From the NCBI RefSeq assembly GCF_024749045.1, contig NZ_CP087184.1:2604001-2668000 (forward strand): a stretch of 64,000 nucleotides of DNA, read 5' to 3'. The stretch comes from Pseudomonas sp. B21-028. GTDB lineage: Bacteria > Pseudomonadota > Gammaproteobacteria > Pseudomonadales > Pseudomonadaceae. The notes beneath the pieces were generated by a model. The model searched no databases. It was not told the origin of the DNA and saw nothing but the letters and a program-made list of their open reading frames with translations. Numbering within the stretch: the first letter of the stretch is position 1; every line of letters starts with the position of its first letter. The translations under genes and the position numbers were made by a program. Shown piece after piece: positions 18,066-28,311 of the stretch.

Positions 18066-18956
18066 TCAGAACTCCAGTGAAGCGCCGTCTTCCGGAATCG
18101 CTACACGGTTCTCAATACCGTGCTTCTTGACATAGGTGCGCAGTTCTTCACGAGTCAGGGACATGTGATTGATTGCATCCATGTGTACGGCGACGATCTT
18201 CGCGTATTTCGCAGCCTGAGCGGCGCGTAGGACATCTTCCTCACCCATGATGATTGACCCCTCATATCCGGTCATCATTGCCTTGCCTGCATTCAGTACG
18301 ATCACTTCGGGGTGATACTTCTCAATGGTCTGGTCTACCTCTTTACGCCAGACCGTGTCACCGGCAAGGTAAAGGGTCTTGTAGCCTGGCGCTTGAAAGA
18401 CCACCCCCATGGCTTCACCTAACGGCTTTGCCAGGGCTGGCACGGCATACATTTCATCTGTGCCATGTTGACCACCGGTTTTCGTAATTCTGACGCCGCC
18501 GAATTCAGCGTCGCCTTCCAGGACGCGCACATTCTTGAAGCCTTGTGAACGAATCAGCTTCGCATCGTCCTCATGTTGAGTGAATAAAGGGATGTCTTTA
18601 GGTAGGGCTTTTTGCGCGGCGTCGTCCCAGTGATCAAGGTGCGTGTGAGTGACGATCACTGCGTCGACGCCGGCGATAACCTCAGAAGGTGACTCGGTCA
18701 GATCAACCAATGGATTTCGAAGGTTACTGCGGTAGGTATTTTCAAATCCTGGGTAAGCGCCCTTTTTGGCGAGCATCGGATCGATCAGGAATGTCGTTTC
18801 ACCGTAGGTGATTTTGGCCGTCGCGTTACGAACTTGCTGTAGATCCATTTTAGGGGACGCGTCAGGTGCCGTTGGGGCATTTGTGCCCGCGAATGCCGAC
18901 GTGGTCGCGGCTGCGCAAGCCATGCTTAGTGCAAAGCGAAGCGTTTTAAAACTCAT
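18066..18956 (-). CDS. Exported metallo-beta-lactamase-fold hydrolase (UlaG-like)
   Basis: A 296-residue protein with a signal peptide (MSFKTLRFALSMACAAATTS, cleavage near AFA). The metal-binding motif is HTHLDHWDD, with further ligands in QHGTDEMY, AGDTVW and AVHMDAINH. It belongs to the UlaG/YtnP-type branch of metal-dependent hydrolases. The start at 18956 is chosen for the signal peptide and the GGAGA upstream; the frame runs on to 19055. It is divergent from a GlxA-type regulator, which probably controls it. The substrate is unknown. Confidence 0.8.
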   Translation of the reverse strand: MSFKTLRFALSMACAAATTSAFAGTNAPTAPDASPKMDLQQVRNATAKITYGETTFLIDPMLAKKGAYPGFENTYRSNLRNPLVDLTESPSEVIAGVDAVIVTHTHLDHWDDAAQKALPKDIPLFTQHEDDAKLIRSQGFKNVRVLEGDAEFGGVRITKTGGQHGTDEMYAVPALAKPLGEAMGVVFQAPGYKTLYLAGDTVWRKEVDQTIEKYHPEVIVLNAGKAMMTGYEGSIIMGEEDVLRAAQAAKYAKIVAVHMDAINHMSLTREELRTYVKKHGIENRVAIPEDGASLEF

Positions 18957-19193
18957 GAATTCAGTCTCCAGTTGGTACCTCAAGGCTGCATTCTTGCTGA
19001 ATGCTTTCAAGGCTGACAGTGGCCTGAATGACATATTTCGATATAATCGGGCCAATCAGTTTTTCGTTTCCAGAACGGAAAGAGGGGGAGGCGACAGCTC
19101 AATTCAGCCTCTGCCAAGCATTTAACCGAGGGCGCGCGCCCAGATACCTGCGAGCGTAACGACAAGCCCATTGGGTCAAACCGAGGCTACCTG

Positions 19194-20204
19194 ATGCATT
19201 CCATACGTGTTGCTGTCTTGGCTTTTGATGGCGTAAGCCTGTTCCATCTTTCTGTACCCGGGATGGTGTTGGGGGCAACTCAGTCCGCGCCTGGCGAGCC
19301 TCATTACGAGATCAAATACTGCGCAGAGACGCCGGGAATGGTGGCAAGCGATCAAGGCCTCGGTTTAGAGGTCACTCAGGGCCTGGAGTTGATGGCGGCA
19401 TCTGACCTGATCATCATCCCTGCGTGGGGGGATCAAGCGGTTTGTGCATCTGCCGAACTTGTGAAAGCGCTTCAACTCGCCAATTCCGAAGGAAAGCTCA
19501 TCGTTGGGTTGTGTCTAGGCGCATTCGTGCTTGGAGATGCCGGGCTACTTGATGGCAAAGAAGCGACCACGCATTGGACTGCTCGAGACGAGTTTGCGCG
19601 ACGCTTCCCAAATGTTCGTTTCAGGCCAGAAGTGCTTTATGTCAGCGCTGAGAATATCGTGACGTCAGCAGGAACCGTGGCGGCAATTGATTGTTGCCTT
19701 CATTTGGTTCGCGAACGACTTGGAGCCGAGGCCGCGAATCGCACCGCGAAAATGCTGGTCACACCGCCACATAGGCAGGGGGGGCAGGCTCAATACATAG
19801 AATATCCTGTGCCGCACCTATCTAGAGAGACGCATTTGTCTGACGTACTGGAATGGGCTCGGATGAATCTGTCCAGTGACCTGACGCTCGACGTCCTGGC
19901 GGACAGGGCAAAGATGAGTCGGCGCACTTTCACTCGGCGCTTCAGGGAGGCTACCGGCAGCACCGTCTCTAAATGGTTGAATGCCCAGCGCGTTGTCAGG
20001 GCGCAGGAACTGTTGGAAACGACTGACCTGCCCATTGAGTGTGTGGCGGGTGAAGCAGGGTTTGGCACCCCCTTATCCTTGAGGCAACAATTCGGCGTTC
20101 AGCTCGGCACCTCGCCGTCTGAGTACAGGCGAATGTTTTGTCGTGACATGAGCCCGGTCCGAAAGACGAGCGACAGTGAGCAGACTGCCGGACTGTCTAG
20201 CTAA
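19194..20204 (+). CDS. GlxA-family regulator (DJ-1/PfpI plus AraC domains)
   Basis: A 336-residue regulator. The N-terminal DJ-1/PfpI-like domain (1 to ~190) has the nucleophile-elbow Cys in GLCLGAFVLG followed by THWTARDEFARRFP. The C-terminal AraC helix-turn-helix pair includes RAKMSRRTFTRRF and FGTPLSLRQQFG. The architecture matches GlxA/CdhR/ArgR-type activators. It is divergent from the exported hydrolase across ~240 bp and likely regulates it. The ligand is unknown. Confidence 0.88.
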   Translation: MHSIRVAVLAFDGVSLFHLSVPGMVLGATQSAPGEPHYEIKYCAETPGMVASDQGLGLEVTQGLELMAASDLIIIPAWGDQAVCASAELVKALQLANSEGKLIVGLCLGAFVLGDAGLLDGKEATTHWTARDEFARRFPNVRFRPEVLYVSAENIVTSAGTVAAIDCCLHLVRERLGAEAANRTAKMLVTPPHRQGGQAQYIEYPVPHLSRETHLSDVLEWARMNLSSDLTLDVLADRAKMSRRTFTRRFREATGSTVSKWLNAQRVVRAQELLETTDLPIECVAGEAGFGTPLSLRQQFGVQLGTSPSEYRRMFCRDMSPVRKTSDSEQTAGLSS

Positions 20205-20358
20205 ATGACTGAAACCGCAAAGCTTCAGTCATTATCGCTCTTAGAAATCCACGGTCACTCCGGTATAAAGCGCGCGACTATCACCAGGCAGGAACGAGGC
20301 TTCATCCAAACCATGCGCCTGCCCAACTGGTAAGCTCGGCCATCAATTTGCAGGATGA

Positions 20359-21249
20359 ATGGCCATGTCATTACGCGCGCTTCGAACACTGCTTGCCATT
20401 GCCCAATACGGTTCTTTTGTTCGGGCAGCGGACGCCGTGCACCTGACCCAATCAGCGGTCAGCCTTCATGTTCGGTCATTGGAGGAGGATTTCAATACGC
20501 TCCTGTTTGACCGCTCACGACGGTTGCCGGTGCTGACGGATGCAGGCCATATTGCCGTTGAGCACGCGCGAGAAATTCTAGCCTTATACGACGGGATCTC
20601 CTCCGAGATTGGAGGCGACACTGAGTTGCGCGGCAGGCTCAGAATCGGTGCCATTCATACAGCGCTGGCGAGCGTCTTGCCCCTCGCGTTGTTGGCAATG
20701 CGTGCTGAGCATCCTCACCTGCGCATCACTGTTGCGTCGGGAATGTCCGCTGAGTTGGCCTCGCGCATGGAGGCGGGCGAGCTTGACGTTGCGATCACCA
20801 CGGAGCCGGTGAAGCCACACCCTTATGGCCTGGCAAGCACGGTACTTTACGAGGAAGGGTTCTGGATCATCGCGCCGGCGTCCCATGCGCATGAGGACTT
20901 GAAGCTTCTACTCAAAAGCCAGCCGTTCATTCGATTTGATCGTCGCGCCTGGGCAGGTCGTACCATTGAGCGAGAGCTTCGCGCTATGCGGCTGCGCGTG
21001 CAGACCAGCATGGAACTGGATAGCCAGGATGCGATTATCCAGATGGTCTCAAGCGGGCTGGGCGTATCCATCATTCCGCTCTCTGGACATCAAGTCGCAA
21101 GCTTGAAAACACTGGCCGTTGGGCCTTTCGGCATCCCTCAAAAAACCAGGCGCGTGGTATTGCTGGAGCGCGAAGATCGTCCCCTTGGGCGACTGGCGGC
21201 AGCCCTGGCGAACGCGGTGAAAGCGCATGTCTTGCACGATAAACCATGA
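20359..21249 (+). CDS. LysR-family regulator
   Basis: A 296-residue LysR-type protein. Its N-terminal winged helix (LRALRTLLAIAQYGSFVRAA, then HLTQSAVSLHVRSLEEDFNT) is followed by a substrate-binding effector domain. ATG codons at 20359 and 20365 are both possible. It lies upstream of the AEC transporter on the same strand, with a ~180-bp gap containing a short coupled frame, so control of that transporter is plausible. The effector is not evident. Confidence 0.88.
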   Translation: MAMSLRALRTLLAIAQYGSFVRAADAVHLTQSAVSLHVRSLEEDFNTLLFDRSRRLPVLTDAGHIAVEHAREILALYDGISSEIGGDTELRGRLRIGAIHTALASVLPLALLAMRAEHPHLRITVASGMSAELASRMEAGELDVAITTEPVKPHPYGLASTVLYEEGFWIIAPASHAHEDLKLLLKSQPFIRFDRRAWAGRTIERELRAMRLRVQTSMELDSQDAIIQMVSSGLGVSIIPLSGHQVASLKTLAVGPFGIPQKTRRVVLLEREDRPLGRLAAALANAVKAHVLHDKP

Positions 21250-21343
21250 GTAATACTTGTTGATTGCTGAAGTTTAAAACGTTTTTATTTTGGAGTCCGA
21301 CCTCTTATCGTGGTCCTCGTACAAGTGAGTTCTTGAGGGCACC

Positions 21344-21436
21344 ATGATTACTGGACCTGCCGTAGACATGCCGCTGATGAGCCGACTGATTGTGGGATGT
21401 GAACCGTCGGCACAAAAAACCAAGGCACGCGTATGA
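21344..21436 (+). CDS. Possible 30-residue leader peptide coupled to transporter
   Basis: A 30-codon frame with GAGGGC before its ATG. It ends in TGA at 21434-21436, overlapping the transporter's ATG (21433) as ATGA. That overlap would allow translational coupling. The peptide has no evident domain. It may be chance, or a leader tuning transporter expression. Confidence 0.35.
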   Translation: MITGPAVDMPLMSRLIVGCEPSAQKTKARV

Positions 21437-22359
21437 CCCTTTCCTTGTTGACTGCCTTGTTGCCCATCGCACTACTGATCATGCTGGGCGCGTGGCTCAA
21501 GCGTCGTCATTTTCTGACGGATACTTTTTGGGCACAGGCAGAGCGCTTGGCGTACTACGTGTTGCTGCCTTCACTTTTCTTTCACGGACTGGCGACCGCC
21601 AACCTTGATGGCGTGCCCTTTCAAAGCATGGTTTCGGTACTCGTGTTCTCGACTGTGGTGGTATCGCTAATGTTGTTGGGCGCGAAGTCGCTGATCACCA
21701 TGGACGATGCTGCGTTCACTTCGGTTTTTCAGGGTGGGATACGTTTCAATAACTACGTAGGCGTGTCGGCAGCCGCGGGCTTGTTCGGTGTGCAGGGTAT
21801 AGCCCTGGCAGCGGTCGCGAACGCGGCCATAGTGCCCAGTGTGAACATGCTGTGCGTAATGGTGTTCGCGAAGTACGGATCAGCCGGCAGGATGCCATTT
21901 AGCAAAGTCCTCAAGCAGTTGGCATTGAACCCACTGATACTCGCGTGCTTCGCCGGCGGATTGGTCCAGGTCTCGGGCTGGGGACTGCCTGTCGGTATTG
22001 AGCCGATGCTCAAGGCCTTGGGACAAGCGTCACTGCCGCTCGGATTGCTCTGCGTTGGTGCTGCGCTTGAGTTCGGAAGCATAAGGCAATGGTTTCGCCC
22101 GGTGGGTTACTCGTCGCTGACCAAGTTTCTAATCATGCCACTGGTTACGCTTTGGGCGTGCCACCTGTTCGAACTTGAAGGAAAGGCCGCGGTTGCAGCA
22201 CTTCTATTCCAGGCACTGCCCACAGCCTCATCCTCCTACATCATGGCAAGGCAATTAGGGGGAGACGCCCCCCTTATGGCTGGGATCATCGCTTGCCAGA
22301 CCATGCTGGCAGGATTAGCACTTCCAGCGGTCATCCTTGTGATGGCCCGGTGGATTTGA
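21433..22359 (+). CDS. AEC (auxin efflux carrier) family transporter
   Basis: A 308-residue inner-membrane protein with about ten hydrophobic segments. Typical AEC features are ALLPIALLIMLGAWLKRR at the start, GGIRFNNYVGVSAA in the middle and ALPTASSSYIMARQLGGD near the end. Bacterial members export or import small organic acids or related solutes. It follows a LysR gene. The substrate is unknown. Confidence 0.88.
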   Translation: MTLSLLTALLPIALLIMLGAWLKRRHFLTDTFWAQAERLAYYVLLPSLFFHGLATANLDGVPFQSMVSVLVFSTVVVSLMLLGAKSLITMDDAAFTSVFQGGIRFNNYVGVSAAAGLFGVQGIALAAVANAAIVPSVNMLCVMVFAKYGSAGRMPFSKVLKQLALNPLILACFAGGLVQVSGWGLPVGIEPMLKALGQASLPLGLLCVGAALEFGSIRQWFRPVGYSSLTKFLIMPLVTLWACHLFELEGKAAVAALLFQALPTASSSYIMARQLGGDAPLMAGIIACQTMLAGLALPAVILVMARWI

Positions 22360-22389
22360 GTGTCAGTATTTCGAGGCGATCGCCTACGC

Positions 22390-22425
22390 GCGTTAGGCAC
22401 AGCCATAAAACGCTGTGCCTAACGC
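22390..22425. terminator. Bidirectional terminator-like hairpin
   Basis: A 14-bp perfect stem (22390-22403 with 22412-22425) with an 8-nt loop lies between the convergent transporter and hutH genes. No long T tract is present, but the stem is very stable. Confidence 0.65.
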
Positions 22426-22457
22426 AGTCATCATTTGTTCATGGCGGATATCATCTA

Positions 22458-23990
22458 TCAGATGCTGGGCAACAACTTATTCAATACCAAGTCGTTCAAG
22501 CAGCCGGAAGCCAATAACTCACTGGCTGCATTGATATCCGGCGCGAAGAAACGGTCCTTCTCGTAATAGGCCACTTTGCTTCGCAGACTGTTCCGGGCCA
22601 GTTCCAACTTGGGCGACGTCTTCAAGCCGTCACGCAAGTCCAGGCCTTGGCAGGCCGCTAGCCACTCCACAGCCAGGATTCCACGGGTGTTTTCAGCCAT
22701 TTCCCACAACCGTTTGCCGGCCGCGGGTGCCATCGATACGTGATCTTCCTGATTTGCGGATGTGGGCAGGCTGTCTACGGAATGGGGGTGAGCCAGCGCC
22801 TTGTTCTCGCTGGCCAGCGCTGCTGCTGTCACCTGAGAAATCATGAAGCCCGAGTTCACGCCGCCATTGGCTACCAGGAACGGCGGCAGTTGTGACATGT
22901 GTTTGTCCATCATCAACGAAATGCGGCGCTCGCTCAGCGAGCCGATTTCAGCAATGGCCAATGCCATATTGTCTGCGGCCATGGCCACTGGCTCGGCGTG
23001 GAAGTTGCCGCCAGAGATCACGTCACCTTCAACGGCAAAGACCAGTGGGTTATCGGATACGGCATTCGCTTCGACGACTAATACTTCCGCGGCCTGACGG
23101 AGCTGGGTCAGGCATGCGCCCATGACTTGAGGTTGGCAGCGTAGAGAGTAGGGATCTTGGACCTTGCCGCAGTCTTTGTGCGAATCGGCGACCTCACTGC
23201 TTTGGCCCAGCAGGTCGCGATAAGCAGTAGCTGTATCAATCTGGGCCTTCTGGCCGCGAGCGGCATGGATACGTGCGTCAAACGGCGAGCGGGAGCCCAA
23301 GACAGCTTCGACCGTCAACGCACCGATGGCCAAGGCGCCTGCAAACAGGTCTTCGCCCTCGAACAAACCGCGCAGAGCATAAGCAGTGGACACCTGGGTA
23401 CCGTTGAGCAACGCCAAACCCTCTTTGGCAGCCAGCGTCAACGGCGCCAAACCGGCCACCTTCAGTGCTTCGGTGGCTTCCAGCCATTCGCCCTTATGAC
23501 GGGCTTTGCCTTCTCCCAGCAGCACGAGGGACATGTGCGCCAAAGGTGCCAAGTCACCAGATGCGCCGACCGAACCTTTTAACGGAATATGCGGATACAC
23601 CTCGGCGTTGATCAATGCTATCAGAGCATCGATCACCACGCGGCGTATGCCGGAGAAACCACGGCTGAGGCTATTGACCTTGAGCACCATGATCAACCGC
23701 ACCAGCGCATCGCTGATCGGCTCACCCACACCAGCGGCGTGGGACAGTACTAGCGAACGTTGCAGATTTTCCAGATCTTCACTGGCGATACGGGTCGAGG
23801 CCAGCAGGCCGAAACCGGTATTGATACCGTAGGCGGTGCGATTCTCGGCGAGGATCTGCTCCACGCAAGCGACACTGGCTTCAATTTGCGCAGAGGCACT
23901 GTGGTCGAGGGTGATTTTTACTGGGTGCTGGTAAACGGCACGCAGTTGGGCAAGGCTCAATTGGCCTGGGATAACGTTAAGTGTTTTCAT
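22458..23990 (-). CDS. hutH: Histidine ammonia-lyase
   Basis: A 510-residue enzyme that deaminates L-histidine to trans-urocanate, the first step of histidine breakdown. The MIO-cofactor triad Ala-Ser-Gly is in [15 protein letters not shown]. Other family marks are [12 protein letters not shown] and NQEDHVSMA. It overlaps the urocanase stop by 4 bp (ATGA), so hutU-hutH form one transcript. The usual hutI, hutG and hutF are not in the window, so later steps must be encoded elsewhere; this may be a second copy of hutH. Confidence 0.95.
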   Translation of the reverse strand: MKTLNVIPGQLSLAQLRAVYQHPVKITLDHSASAQIEASVACVEQILAENRTAYGINTGFGLLASTRIASEDLENLQRSLVLSHAAGVGEPISDALVRLIMVLKVNSLSRGFSGIRRVVIDALIALINAEVYPHIPLKGSVGASGDLAPLAHMSLVLLGEGKARHKGEWLEATEALKVAGLAPLTLAAKEGLALLNGTQVSTAYALRGLFEGEDLFAGALAIGALTVEAVLGSRSPFDARIHAARGQKAQIDTATAYRDLLGQSSEVADSHKDCGKVQDPYSLRCQPQVMGACLTQLRQAAEVLVVEANAVSDNPLVFAVEGDVISGGNFHAEPVAMAADNMALAIAEIGSLSERRISLMMDKHMSQLPPFLVANGGVNSGFMISQVTAAALASENKALAHPHSVDSLPTSANQEDHVSMAPAAGKRLWEMAENTRGILAVEWLAACQGLDLRDGLKTSPKLELARNSLRSKVAYYEKDRFFAPDINAASELLASGCLNDLVLNKLLPSI

Positions 23991-25678
23991 GCTTTGGCTC
24001 CTTTAACAAGAGTGATCATTGGCAGGTTCAAGCCTTGCTCATTCGCGCAATCAATGGCGATCTGGTAACCGGCATCGGCATGGCGCATCACGCCGGTCGC
24101 CGGGTCGTTGTGCAGTACACGGGCAATCCGTTCGGCCGCTTCGTCAGTACCGTCGCAGACGATCACCATGCCCGAGTGCTGGGAAAAGCCCATGCCGACG
24201 CCGCCACCGTGGTGCAGCGACACCCAGGTCGCGCCACTGGCGGTGTTGAGCAGGGCATTGAGCAGCGGCCAGTCGGAAACGGCGTCGGAGCCGTCCTGCA
24301 TGGACTCGGTTTCACGGTTGGGGCTGGCCACGGAGCCGGAATCGAGGTGGTCGCGACCGATGACGATCGGCGCCGACAACTCACCGCTGCGCACCATCTC
24401 GTTGAACGCCAGGCCCAACTTGGCGCGCTGGCCCAGGCCAACCCAGCAGATCCGTGCCGGCAAGCCCTGGAAGCTGATGCGCTCGCGGGCCATGTCCAGC
24501 CAGTTGTGCAGGTGGGCGTCGTCGGGGATCAGTTCCTTGACCTTGGCGTCGGTCTTGTAGATGTCCTGCGGGTCACCGGACAGCGCCGCCCAGCGGAACG
24601 GGCCGATGCCGCGGCAAAACAGCGGACGGATGTAGGCCGGGACGAAACCCGGGAAGTCGAAGGCATTCTCGACGCCTTCTTCCTGGGCCATCTGGCGGAT
24701 GTTGTTGCCGTAGTCGAAGGTCGGCACGCCCATTTTCTGGAAGGCCAGCATGGCTTTGACGTGCACGGCCATCGATTGCTTGGCGGCCTTCACCACGGCG
24801 GCGGGCTCGGTCTTGGCGCGGGCACGGTATTCGTCCCAGGTCCAGCCGGCCGGCAGATAGCCGTTGAGGGGGTCGTGGGCGCTGGTCTGGTCGGTGACCA
24901 TGTCCGGACGCACACCACGACGGACCATTTCCGGCAGGATTTCCGCCGCGTTCCCACACAGCGCGATGGAAATCGCCTTGCCTTCAGCGGTGTATTTCTC
25001 GATGCGCGCCAGGGCGTCGTCGAGGTCTTTGGCCTGCTCGTCGACGTAGCGGGTTTTCAGGCGGAAATCGATGCTCACCTGCTGGCACTCGATGTTCAGC
25101 GAGCACGCACCGGCCAGGGTCGCGGCCAGTGGTTGCGCGCCACCCATGCCGCCCAGGCCGGCGGTCAGCACCCAACGGCCCTTGAGGTTGGAATCGTAAT
25201 GCTGGCGACCAGCCTCGACGAAGGTTTCATACGTGCCCTGGACGATGCCCTGGCTGCCGATGTAGATCCAGCTGCCGGCGGTCATCTGGCCGTACATGGC
25301 CAGGCCCTTGGCGTCGAGTTCGTTGAAGTGTTCCCAACTGGCCCAGTGCGGCACCAGGTTGGAGTTGGCGATCAGGACGCGCGGGGCGTTGCTGTGGGTC
25401 TTGAACACGCCCACCGGCTTGCCGGATTGCACCAGCAGGGTTTCGTCGTCGTTCAGGTTGGTGAGGCTTTCGACGATCTTGTCGTAGCACTCCCAGTTGC
25501 GCGCCGCGCGGCCGATGCCACCGTAGACCACCAACTCCTTGGGGTTCTCGGCCACTTCCGGATCGAGGTTGTTCATCAACATCCGCAGCGGCGCTTCGGT
25601 CAGCCAGCTCTTGGCGGTCAGCGTGTTACCGCGAGGGGCGCGGATTTCGATATTGCGGAAATGGAGTGGTTTGCTCAC
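23987..25678 (-). CDS. hutU: Urocanate hydratase
   Basis: A 563-residue NAD-dependent urocanase that converts urocanate to imidazolonepropionate. It shows the Rossmann-like [12 protein letters not shown] and the active-site Cys in [11 protein letters not shown]. The GTG at 25678 is taken as the start: GAGAGGA lies 7 nt upstream, and the N-terminus then matches family length. The 27 codons further upstream are not needed. Third-position GC is visibly higher than in the transporter genes nearby, so it may differ in origin. A TGTATATACA operator lies upstream. Confidence 0.94.
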   Translation of the reverse strand: MSKPLHFRNIEIRAPRGNTLTAKSWLTEAPLRMLMNNLDPEVAENPKELVVYGGIGRAARNWECYDKIVESLTNLNDDETLLVQSGKPVGVFKTHSNAPRVLIANSNLVPHWASWEHFNELDAKGLAMYGQMTAGSWIYIGSQGIVQGTYETFVEAGRQHYDSNLKGRWVLTAGLGGMGGAQPLAATLAGACSLNIECQQVSIDFRLKTRYVDEQAKDLDDALARIEKYTAEGKAISIALCGNAAEILPEMVRRGVRPDMVTDQTSAHDPLNGYLPAGWTWDEYRARAKTEPAAVVKAAKQSMAVHVKAMLAFQKMGVPTFDYGNNIRQMAQEEGVENAFDFPGFVPAYIRPLFCRGIGPFRWAALSGDPQDIYKTDAKVKELIPDDAHLHNWLDMARERISFQGLPARICWVGLGQRAKLGLAFNEMVRSGELSAPIVIGRDHLDSGSVASPNRETESMQDGSDAVSDWPLLNALLNTASGATWVSLHHGGGVGMGFSQHSGMVIVCDGTDEAAERIARVLHNDPATGVMRHADAGYQIAIDCANEQGLNLPMITLVKGAKA

Positions 25679-25748
25679 CGGTAATCCTCTCGAAATGACT
25701 TGCAGCTTATTGTTGGTTTTCGCTACATCTGGCGAGTAAATATAATCA

Positions 25749-25758
25749 TGTATATACA
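25749..25758. promoter_or_regulatory. HutC-like operator before hutU-hutH
   Basis: TGTATATACA, a perfect palindrome, lies about 70 bp upstream of the hutU start. HutC repressors are known to bind TGTANNTACA-type sites. Related sites lie at 29244, 31589 and 31868. Confidence 0.7.
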
Positions 25759-25990
25759 AGCTTAATCAAGCAGATTTTTGACCGCTATTGTTGTCGGCAT
25801 GAATATCTTCACGTGATTAGTTTTTTCGTTCGAATGGCATTGATGCAGGTTTTGCCATCAAGCTTTGCGCACTGGGCGCGCTGTGACAGTTTCAGCCAGG
25901 GATCATGAGCTGAGCCATAGCAAGGCGCTGGGATTGCTCTCGCACGGGGCTCTTCTAGTCAACAGAACGGCGAACCATTTCGGCCTCAAT

Positions 25991-26017
25991 CGCGCCTGAG
26001 AACATTTTTCAGGCGCG
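25991..26017 (-). terminator. Terminator-like hairpin after the ABC operon
   Basis: A 9-bp perfect stem (25991-25999 with 26009-26017) just after the ABC ATPase stop. It has no clear T tract. No gene is present in the remaining 25679-26048 interval. Confidence 0.5.
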
Positions 26018-26048
26018 GTAAGCGACCAGCCGGCTTAAGGCACTTCGG

Positions 26049-26813
26049 TTATTTCAGATTGCCGCTGAGAAATTGCTGCAAACGCTCGCTCTTGGGGTTC
26101 CCCAGCACTTCCTCAGGCGGTCCTTGCTCTTCTACGAGCCCTTGGTGCAAGAACAACACCTGGTTCGATACCTTACGAGCGAAGCTCATTTCGTGCGTCA
26201 CCATGATCATGGTTCGGCCTTCTTCGGCGAGGCCCTGAATGACCTTCAGCACTTCTCCTACTAGTTCAGGGTCCAGGGCAGACGTCGGTTCGTCGAACAG
26301 CATGATTTCCGGTTCCATGGCCAGCGCCCGGGCTATCGCGACGCGCTGCTGCTGGCCGCCCGAGAGAAAGGCCGGGTATTGATCGGCAACTCGCGATGGT
26401 AAACCAACCTTGTCCAGGTAACGCCGAGCCAGCTCCTCTGCATCCTTCTTGCTGACCCCCAACACTCGGCGAGGGGCCATTGTGATGTTGTCGAGCACGG
26501 TCATGTGGCTCCACAGATTGAAATGCTGGAATACCATCGCCAGTCGCGTGCGCAGTCGCTGCAGTTCATCTGCGTTTGCAACGCGCATGCCGTGGTGGTC
26601 ATGGATCATGCGTATCGGCTGATTGTCGAGACTCATGGCGCCGTTGCTAGGGATTTCCAGAAAATTGATACAGCGCAAAAAGGTGCTTTTGCCCGACCCG
26701 CTGGCACCGATCAGGCTAATGACGTCGCCGGCCTTTGCGTTCAGTGAAACACCCTTGAGGACTTCGTGGTCGCCATAACTTTTATGCAGGTTTTCTACGG
26801 TCAGTTTGTACAT
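26049..26813 (-). CDS. Polar amino acid ABC transporter ATPase (HisP-like)
   Basis: A 254-residue ABC ATPase. It shows Walker A (GASGSGKST), the signature LSGGQQQRVAIARAL, Walker B (IMLFDEPTSALD) and the H-loop VTHEMSFAR. The fit is closest to HisP/GlnQ enzymes of polar amino acid uptake. The ATG at 26813 is preferred to the TTG two codons earlier. It is the last gene of a four-gene transporter unit that also encodes the binding protein and two permeases. Histidine-type substrates are likely from the hut context. Confidence 0.9.
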   Translation of the reverse strand: MYKLTVENLHKSYGDHEVLKGVSLNAKAGDVISLIGASGSGKSTFLRCINFLEIPSNGAMSLDNQPIRMIHDHHGMRVANADELQRLRTRLAMVFQHFNLWSHMTVLDNITMAPRRVLGVSKKDAEELARRYLDKVGLPSRVADQYPAFLSGGQQQRVAIARALAMEPEIMLFDEPTSALDPELVGEVLKVIQGLAEEGRTMIMVTHEMSFARKVSNQVLFLHQGLVEEQGPPEEVLGNPKSERLQQFLSGNLK

Positions 26814-26829
26814 ATTCAAGCACCCTGAA

Positions 26830-27540
26830 TTAATGAGCTGGGCCGAGGAACGACAGCCAACGGCGCTCAGCCAGACGGAACAGACCGACCAGAGAGAAAG
26901 TGATAGTGAGGTAAATCGCTGCGGCGATGCCGAACGATTGGAAGGTCAGAAATGTTGCTGAATTGGCATCTCTGGCAACCTTGAGGATGTCCGGTACCGT
27001 GGCGGTGAAAGCGACCGTGGTGGAATGCAGCATCAGTATCACTTCGTTGCTGTAGTTCGGCAGTGAGCGACGCAATGCAGACGGCATGATGATGTAGGTG
27101 TAAAGCTTCCATCCTCGAAGCCCAAAGGCCTTTGCTGCTTCGACTTCACCATGATTCATGTTGCGAATCGCCCCGGAGAAGATCTCCGTGGTGTAGGCGC
27201 AAGTGTTCAAGGCAAAGGCCAGGATGGTGCAGTTCAATGCATCGCGAAAGAATGCATCAAGCAGCGGTTGGGAGCGCACCGCAGCGAGGCTGTAGATGCC
27301 GGTGTAGCAGATCAATAGCTGTATATACAGAGGCGTGCCACGGAACAAATAGGTATAGAACTGCACGGGCCAGCGCACGAAAAGGTTGCTTGATACCCTG
27401 GCAATCGACAGCGGGACCGCCATCAAGAAGCCGAAGAAGAGCGAGGCACTGAGCAGCCATAGTGTCATCGCCAAGCCCGTGATGTGATAACCATCGTGGT
27501 ACAGGAAGGGTTTCCAATATTCTTGCAATAGCTCGATCAT
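26830..27540 (-). CDS. ABC transporter permease (HisM-like)
   Basis: A 236-residue inner-membrane permease of the His/Glu/Gln/Arg type, with about five membrane segments. The EAA loop EVEAAKAFGLRGWKLYTYII contacts the ATPase. It overlaps the upstream permease stop by 4 bp. It pairs with the 27537-28256 permease to form the channel. Confidence 0.88.
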   Translation of the reverse strand: MIELLQEYWKPFLYHDGYHITGLAMTLWLLSASLFFGFLMAVPLSIARVSSNLFVRWPVQFYTYLFRGTPLYIQLLICYTGIYSLAAVRSQPLLDAFFRDALNCTILAFALNTCAYTTEIFSGAIRNMNHGEVEAAKAFGLRGWKLYTYIIMPSALRRSLPNYSNEVILMLHSTTVAFTATVPDILKVARDANSATFLTFQSFGIAAAIYLTITFSLVGLFRLAERRWLSFLGPAH

Positions 27541-28256
27541 CGCACGGCCTCCCGAGTTCCTGCGGCGTAAAAACTTTCCAGCCTGCGCAAGACATAGTTT
27601 GATGCGGTGGTGATAACCAAATAGATCAACGCTGCAAGGACCAAGAAGAAGAACAGTTGATAGGAACTCTTTCCTGCATCCTGGGCAACCTTGACCAAGT
27701 CAGCCAGACCAATGATCGAGACCAGTGCGGTCGCTTTCAGGATCACCATCCAGTTGTTGCCAATGCCCGGTAATGCAAAGCGCATCATTTGCGGGAAAAG
27801 CACCAGGCGGAATCGTTGGGCGCGGGTCAGGCCATAGGCCGTGGCTGCTTCTAATTGCCCCTTTGGAACGGCGAGAATCGCTCCGCGGAAGGTTTCGGTG
27901 AAATACGCACCGTAGATGAAGCCCAGGGTGATGACCCCTGCGCTGAACGGATTGATTTCGATATATTCCCAGCCAAAGGCATCGGTCAGATTCGTCAGCC
28001 ACGTCTGAAGGCTATAGAAGATCAGCAGCATCAAGACCAGGTCGGGCACGCCGCGGATAAGCGTGGTGTAGGCTTGCGCAGGGATGCGTAGCAAGGCTGA
28101 CTTCGAGAGTTTCGCGCTGGCACCGATCAATCCCAGGCCCACGCTCAGCAACAAGCACAGTGCGGACAATTTGACAGTCATCCAGGAGCCTTGCAGCAAC
28201 AGCGGGCCGAAACCCTTTAGGCTGAAGCCTAGAGTCTGCAATAGGTTTTCTAGCAT
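27537..28256 (-). CDS. ABC transporter permease (HisQ-like)
   Basis: A 239-residue permease with about five membrane segments and the EAA loop QLEAATAYGLTRAQRFRLVL. The ATG at 28256, with GAAGGG upstream, is preferred over the TTG at 28274. It follows the binding-protein gene after a short hairpin and is coupled to the HisM-like gene. Confidence 0.88.
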   Translation of the reverse strand: MLENLLQTLGFSLKGFGPLLLQGSWMTVKLSALCLLLSVGLGLIGASAKLSKSALLRIPAQAYTTLIRGVPDLVLMLLIFYSLQTWLTNLTDAFGWEYIEINPFSAGVITLGFIYGAYFTETFRGAILAVPKGQLEAATAYGLTRAQRFRLVLFPQMMRFALPGIGNNWMVILKATALVSIIGLADLVKVAQDAGKSSYQLFFFLVLAALIYLVITTASNYVLRRLESFYAAGTREAVR

Positions 28257-28284
28257 TGGACAGCCCTTCGTCAATCAAGAAAAA

Positions 28285-28304
28285 CGCCCATCCGAAAATG
28301 GGCG
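28285..28304 (-). other. Intercistronic hairpin
   Basis: cgccca / tgggcg stem (28285-28290 with 28299-28304) between the binding-protein and permease genes. Such hairpins often stabilise the upstream mRNA and reduce readthrough, giving excess binding protein. Confidence 0.5.
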
Positions 28305-28311
28305 CAGCGTG

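Noticed and set aside
23981..25684. 567-codon open frame antisense to hutU
   Set aside because: It is the mirror of a GC-rich, strongly conserved urocanase frame; long antisense frames are expected there.
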